DNA of 9,464 nucleotides from Coriobacteriales bacterium (GTDB lineage: Bacteria; Actinomycetota; Coriobacteriia; Coriobacteriales; UBA8131): positions 1 to 9,464 of the forward strand of contig JAIRZP010000094.1 in assembly GCA_031267175.1 (NCBI GenBank), in the 5' to 3' direction. Shown here piece after piece: positions 6,948-9,464 of the stretch; positions within the stretch are counted from its first letter, which is position 1, and each line of letters begins with the position of its first letter. Position numbers and translations under genes: made by a program. The notes under the pieces were generated by a model. That model did no database searches. It saw nothing but the letters and a program-made list of their open reading frames with translations, and had not been told where the DNA came from.

Positions 6948-8062
6948 TGTGCTTCCTTTCTCTTCTTATCCTGCTTCTGCCGATATCCCGCAGTTTTCCG
7001 ATGCTCTCTTTGGGCAAAGCGCCTTCTGCAAGGCTCGCAACAAAACTTTGCGTCAGAATGAGGCTTATTTTTTCGTCCTTCTGTGCGGCGGTCAAAAAAC
7101 AGCACTTTACATTCTTTACAGTGTTTGTAGTGGCTGTCATTTAAGTTGAAGTCTTGTATTTGAAGAGCAAGAGCATTAGAAAAAGAGGCTTCAAAAATCT
7201 TTCCAGGGAGTACAGGCTTTCCTTCCTCGGGGCCTGACTTGCAGATGAAGCCAATGTTAGGCGTTAGGTTTCGCAGGTAATTGGCGAGGAAAATATCCAA
7301 CTCCTTGATGTATTCAAGCGTCTCAGCTTTATCACGTTTTAGCATGGTTGAAACTACCTCAAGCTCCTTTGTCTGATGTAGCACTTTCGCAACCTCAACA
7401 CATTCTTGAAAACGATAGAGGATACGCTGAACCTCTTCGATAGATACGAGATATGCCAATTGCCCCGGATTGAAATAGCCAGCAGGATACTGAATTTTAA
7501 ATGAAGGGTCTGGTGGTAAGCTTCTGCCAAAATCCGTTTCGAAATAGAGCATCTCTACTTTTGCTTGAGCTGTTGAGAGCCAGCGCTTGTCTACCTCCAG
7601 AGTCTCTCCGTTCAAATAAAGATTTTCTAAATGGTCGAGATTCACTTTCAAGCGAAGTGTATGACTGCGTAGAAATGCGTAGCCTTTCTGCCTAATACTA
7701 CTGGTCATCGAGCATAAGGTTTCCCAAGTCTCAATCAGGTCGCCTCCTTTTTCATAAAGACTCCTATGCTTCTCCATGCTCTCTTCATTACTAAAGACTA
7801 GGCCGAACTCTGACATAAATTCTGCCAATGCTTCTGGCGACTTTAGGTCAATATCCTTTAGTTCATGATTAAAGAGTTCGCAGGGTAGTTCATGTCGAGC
7901 GGTTTTACCTGCTATTTCAAAACCTACAGGAAGGGCACTCTCTGTCTCAGCCAATCCGTAGAAACCGAGAGCATCACCGTGTGTATTCCTTAATACTTCG
8001 ACGTTGAACGTGTACCAAGGCAGAGTAACTATACTCTCTTGTCCAACTCTATAAATCTGCAT
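6944..8062 (-). CDS. Unknown protein with C-terminal four-Cys zinc-ribbon-like tail
   Basis: I do not recognise a named family for the body of this 372-residue protein. Its C-terminus has a likely zinc site, Cys315-x2-Cys318 and Cys342-x2-Cys345 (with an extra Cys341), set in CKECKVLFF and FCCEPCRRRFAQREHR, then a very basic tail. This layout resembles the CGNR-type and related zinc ribbons found in DNA-binding or regulatory proteins. Residues 1-310 are mixed alpha/beta to helical with no signal peptide or membrane span. A helical stretch near residues 205-270 contains VEVAKVLHQTKELEVVSTML. GGGAGG (8073-8068) lies five bases before the ATG. The gene heads the leftward operon and overlaps int by four bases, so a role in recombination, its direction or its control is plausible but inferred. 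Confidence 0.8.
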   Translation of the reverse strand: MQIYRVGQESIVTLPWYTFNVEVLRNTHGDALGFYGLAETESALPVGFEIAGKTARHELPCELFNHELKDIDLKSPEALAEFMSEFGLVFSNEESMEKHRSLYEKGGDLIETWETLCSMTSSIRQKGYAFLRSHTLRLKVNLDHLENLYLNGETLEVDKRWLSTAQAKVEMLYFETDFGRSLPPDPSFKIQYPAGYFNPGQLAYLVSIEEVQRILYRFQECVEVAKVLHQTKELEVVSTMLKRDKAETLEYIKELDIFLANYLRNLTPNIGFICKSGPEEGKPVLPGKIFEASFSNALALQIQDFNLNDSHYKHCKECKVLFFDRRTEGRKNKPHSDAKFCCEPCRRRFAQREHRKTAGYRQKQDKKRKEAQ

Positions 8063-8077
8063 ACCAGCCTCCCAAAA

Positions 8078-8128
8078 ATCGTAACCTTAAAAACGATAAC
8101 TCGAAAATTAGTATTTACGAGTTACGAT
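8078..8128. promoter_or_regulatory. Three operator-like motifs in the divergent control region
   Basis: Three related 11-base sites lie between the divergent operons. Site A is ATCGTAACCTT at 8078-8088, site B is ACGATAACTCG at 8093-8103, and site C on the minus strand is ATCGTAACTCG at 8128-8118. Sites B and C form the inverted repeat TAACTCG, 14 bases, CGAGTTA. The Xre-type repressor encoded just to the right is the obvious candidate binder. Site C overlaps the predicted leftward transcription start, so binding there could repress the zinc-tail gene and int operon. Confidence 0.55.
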
Positions 8129-8142
8129 ATCTAGTATATCCT
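8115..8142 (+). promoter_or_regulatory. Weak candidate rightward promoter
   Basis: TTTACG at 8115-8120 and TATCCT at 8137-8142 each match the -35 and -10 consensus in four of six bases, with a 16-base spacer. Operator-like site C (8118-8128) overlaps the -35 and the start of the spacer, which would allow autorepression by the Xre protein. The hexamers are poor and this is only the best candidate seen. Confidence 0.3.
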
Positions 8143-8161
8143 ATTGAGGTAGTGATGTCAA
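8133..8161 (-). promoter_or_regulatory. Strong leftward promoter for the zinc-tail gene and int
   Basis: On the minus strand, TTGACA (8161-8156) is a perfect -35 and TATACT (8138-8133) matches the -10 in five of six bases, with the ideal 17-base spacer. Transcription should begin near 8126 and give a leader of about 64 bases that contains the operator-like sites. The -35 lies immediately next to the upstream candidate start codon of the Xre gene, so the two operons share a compact control region. Confidence 0.7.
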
Positions 8162-8176
8162 ATGAAGGGAGAATCT

Positions 8177-8410
8177 ATGGAAAGCGGCGCGGCACGACGA
8201 ATAAAACTCGTTAGAGAGGATAAGGGATGGTCTCAGGCTGCCTTAGCACGAGAAGCAGGTATTAACCAGAGCAGTATGAGCCGTATCGAAAACGGGAAGG
8301 AGCCACCGTATCCAATACGTGGTCAACGTATTGCGGACGTTTTAGGGTGGGAAGGTGACTATAGAGAGCTTTTTCTTGAGGTTGAGCTAAAGGAGGTAGA
8401 GGAACGATGA
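8177..8410 (+). CDS. Small Xre-family HTH transcriptional regulator
   Basis: The product is about 77 residues and is essentially one Cro/C1-type helix-turn-helix. It has RIKLVREDKGWSQAALAREA (about residues 8-27), followed by the recognition-helix region INQSSMSRIENGKEPP (29-44) and a closing IADVLGW. Such small Xre proteins control lysogeny-like decisions in phages and integrative elements, usually by repressing divergent promoters and themselves. I chose the ATG at 8177 because GGGAG (8167-8171) lies five bases before it. The ATG at 8162 would add five residues but has only a distant GAGG. The stop overlaps the next gene's start by four bases, so coupling is likely. The operator-like repeats just upstream fit autoregulation. 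Confidence 0.88.
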   Translation: MESGAARRIKLVREDKGWSQAALAREAGINQSSMSRIENGKEPPYPIRGQRIADVLGWEGDYRELFLEVELKEVEER

Positions 8411-8691
8411 ACAAAAAGGATGCGCCCGTCGCTGATGAGAGCAGGCGGACGCTAGACAAAATGAAACCCTCTTGTCTATCAATCCATGATAACACGGATG
8501 ATAGCCCACTGTCTGGGTATCCAAGGGTGCTGACCGTTGAGCATATATGCGAGTGCTTCCACTGCGGCAAGACTACTGCCCGAGGGTGGTGCCGAGAAGG
8601 TAAACTACCTTGTTTCAAAATTGGTCAATACTGGGGAGTGCTTCGTTCGGAACTCGAAAAGTTCATACTGGCAGGTGGTAGCTATGAGTAA
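8407..8691 (+). CDS. Excisionase / MerR-like HTH_17 DNA-binding protein
   Basis: This 94-residue protein has an unstructured, charged N-terminus (residues 1-37) followed by a winged-helix domain of the excisionase/HTH_17 type at about 41-88. Recognisable parts are RVLTVEHICECFHCGKTTA, the RGWCREGKLPCFKIGQYW turn and wing, and the closing RSELEKFIL helix. Such proteins act as recombination directionality factors or as small DNA-bending accessory proteins. It starts at an ATGA overlap with the Xre gene, with AAGGAGG at 8390-8396. Its stop (8689-8691) lies inside the start of the next gene, giving an 8-base overlap. Its partner could be the tyrosine integrase, the IS110-type recombinase, or both. 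The domain call is firm; which recombinase it serves is unknown. Confidence 0.8.
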   Translation: MNKKDAPVADESRRTLDKMKPSCLSIHDNTDDSPLSGYPRVLTVEHICECFHCGKTTARGWCREGKLPCFKIGQYWGVLRSELEKFILAGGSYE

Positions 8692-9464
8692 ACATGAGCC
8701 ATATTACTCCGCTAAGGCCTTTATTGGTTTTGATGTTCATAAGCGTAGTATTTTCGCCTGTGCGTTAATCCAAGAGACTGGGGAGCTTAGAGAAAAGTCA
8801 TTTTCTGGAAACGGCTATGAGGAAGTAAGCTCATGGATTAAATCATTTGCCGATTCTGCATCGGCAGTCTATGAGGCTGGGCCTTTTGGCTTTAGCTTGG
8901 CACGCTTCTTAAACTCTCAGGGCATCAGATGCGTTGTGACACATTCCAACACTCTCTGGGCATCCAACCCAAGAAGGAATAAGACTGACAAGGAAGATGC
9001 CCGTGAACTTGCAAGAATTCTAAGTGTTGGGTATGTCAAACCAATCTATATTCCCACTGAGGGTGAAGAAGCCCGGCGTTCTTTGTGTAAAGAACGTATG
9101 CATCAAGTTCAAGCCAAAGGAGATATCCAAAGGCGGATACTCTCATTCCTTGACCGGCACGGTATGGGCGAGAGTGTCGATTTTTCAAAATGGTGCGAAC
9201 CTTATGTTGATTGGCTCGACAGCATATCTTTCGTATCTCAGGAAGATACGGTGCTATTGAGCAGCTTGCTTTCGATGAGAGAAGAGATAATACGTTCTCT
9301 CAAAGGAATTGACTCTCAAATCGAGGTGATAGTGAGCACCAATGAGGATATGCAACTATTGGGTAGAGTTTACGGTATCGGTAACGTCACGGCCTTTACC
9401 ATTGCCGCAGAGGCCATAAATCTGCATCGCTTTAAAAGCAGCAAAGCCTATGCCTCGTATTTTG
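8684..9464 (+). CDS. IS110-family DEDD transposase/recombinase (partial)
   Basis: An uninterrupted frame of 260 codons from the ATG at 8684 runs off the window. The N-terminal RuvC-like DEDD domain shows all four acidic residues: Asp17 in FIGFDVHK, Glu64 in VYEAG, and Asp102 and Asp105 in KTDKEDA. A helical linker follows (about residues 125-215). At residues 226-244 begins the Transposase_20 domain with YGIGNVTAFTIAAEA. The catalytic serine region expected further on lies outside the window, so completeness is unproven. IS110-family enzymes move DNA using a guide (bridge) RNA encoded beside the gene. Here the start overlaps the preceding HTH gene by 8 bases, which leaves no 5' non-coding segment. 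The gene therefore looks like the third member of a regulatory operon, not a free-standing insertion sequence. A Piv-like invertase is an alternative. Confidence 0.9.
   Translation, partial: MSKHEPYYSAKAFIGFDVHKRSIFACALIQETGELREKSFSGNGYEEVSSWIKSFADSASAVYEAGPFGFSLARFLNSQGIRCVVTHSNTLWASNPRRNKTDKEDARELARILSVGYVKPIYIPTEGEEARRSLCKERMHQVQAKGDIQRRILSFLDRHGMGESVDFSKWCEPYVDWLDSISFVSQEDTVLLSSLLSMREEIIRSLKGIDSQIEVIVSTNEDMQLLGRVYGIGNVTAFTIAAEAINLHRFKSSKAYASYF

Larger units (their letters stand above)
5629..9464. mobile_element. Integrative element in tRNA-Thr (left part only)
   Basis: Everything right of the tRNA is lower in GC than the left half and is organised like an integrated element. It has an integrase reading toward the tRNA, a divergent control region with a small Xre repressor, an excisionase-like HTH protein and a DEDD recombinase. 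No phage structural, conjugation or replication genes are visible, so prophage, conjugative element and satellite island cannot be told apart. The far junction is beyond 9464. Confidence 0.8.

Noticed and set aside
8162..8176. Start of the Xre gene at the ATG at 8162
   Set aside because: The ATG at 8177 has GGGAG at five-base spacing, while the upstream ATG has only a distant GAGG. The upstream start remains possible.
8407..8691. HTH_17 gene as a fragment cut by an IS110 insertion
   Set aside because: The winged-helix domain is complete through its last helix and ends in a natural stop. The 8-base overlap looks like operon packing, not a broken gene.
9024..9260. Separate 78-codon frame inside the DEDD recombinase
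   Set aside because: It is an out-of-frame shadow of the uninterrupted recombinase frame, which contains all catalytic residues.
1..9464. CRISPR array, rRNA genes or a replication origin
   Set aside because: No regularly spaced long repeats, rRNA sequence or clusters of DnaA boxes or iterons were seen. The only repeats are the short ones listed.

Overview
The window has two unlike halves. Positions 1 to about 5630 look like core chromosome of a GC-rich Gram-positive bacterium. The protein style of GatC, GatA and GatB (zinc-type GatB, gene order C-A-B) suggests an actinobacterium, perhaps class Coriobacteriia. That placement comes from memory of protein style and not from a search, so it is tentative. 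From about 5630 to the right edge the bases are visibly more AT-rich, codon use changes and the genes are of mobile-element type.

Core half: gatC, gatA and gatB encode the three-subunit Asp/Glu-tRNA amidotransferase, which makes Gln-tRNA(Gln) and/or Asn-tRNA(Asn) by amidating mischarged tRNA. The gatA and gatB genes overlap by 4 bases. A 118-base gap between gatC and gatA holds a 27-codon reading frame that ends on the gatA start, and two mutually exclusive stem-loops. GatA has a low-complexity C-terminal tail, and GatB carries an acidic insertion of about 45 residues with an internal repeat. After a spacer full of TTGAG repeats come a DUF47 (PhoU-like) accessory protein and a PiT-family phosphate permease, a well-known partner pair for low-affinity phosphate uptake. 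A complete tRNA-Thr(TGT) gene with encoded CCA follows.

Mobile half: the tRNA-Thr gene is the likely attachment site of an integrated element. Just inside it lie a perfect 11-base tandem repeat (candidate integrase arm sites) and, on the minus strand, a 407-residue tyrosine recombinase. The integrase gene is coupled by an ATGA overlap to an upstream gene for a 372-residue protein with a C-terminal four-cysteine zinc-ribbon-like tail. A control region at about 8063-8176 separates this leftward operon from a rightward one. It contains a near-consensus leftward promoter (TTGACA, 17 bases, TATACT) and three copies of an 11-base operator-like motif. The rightward operon encodes a small Xre-type repressor, an excisionase/MerR-like HTH protein and an IS110-family DEDD recombinase that runs off the window end.

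The most unusual feature is that the IS110-type recombinase is a tightly coupled third gene of a regulatory operon: its start overlaps the preceding gene by 8 bases. This leaves no non-coding 5' leader, where IS110-group elements carry their guide (bridge) RNA. Either the guide lies downstream, or it overlaps coding sequence, or this is a Piv-like recombinase put to another use by the element. The rest of the element and its far end are outside the window.
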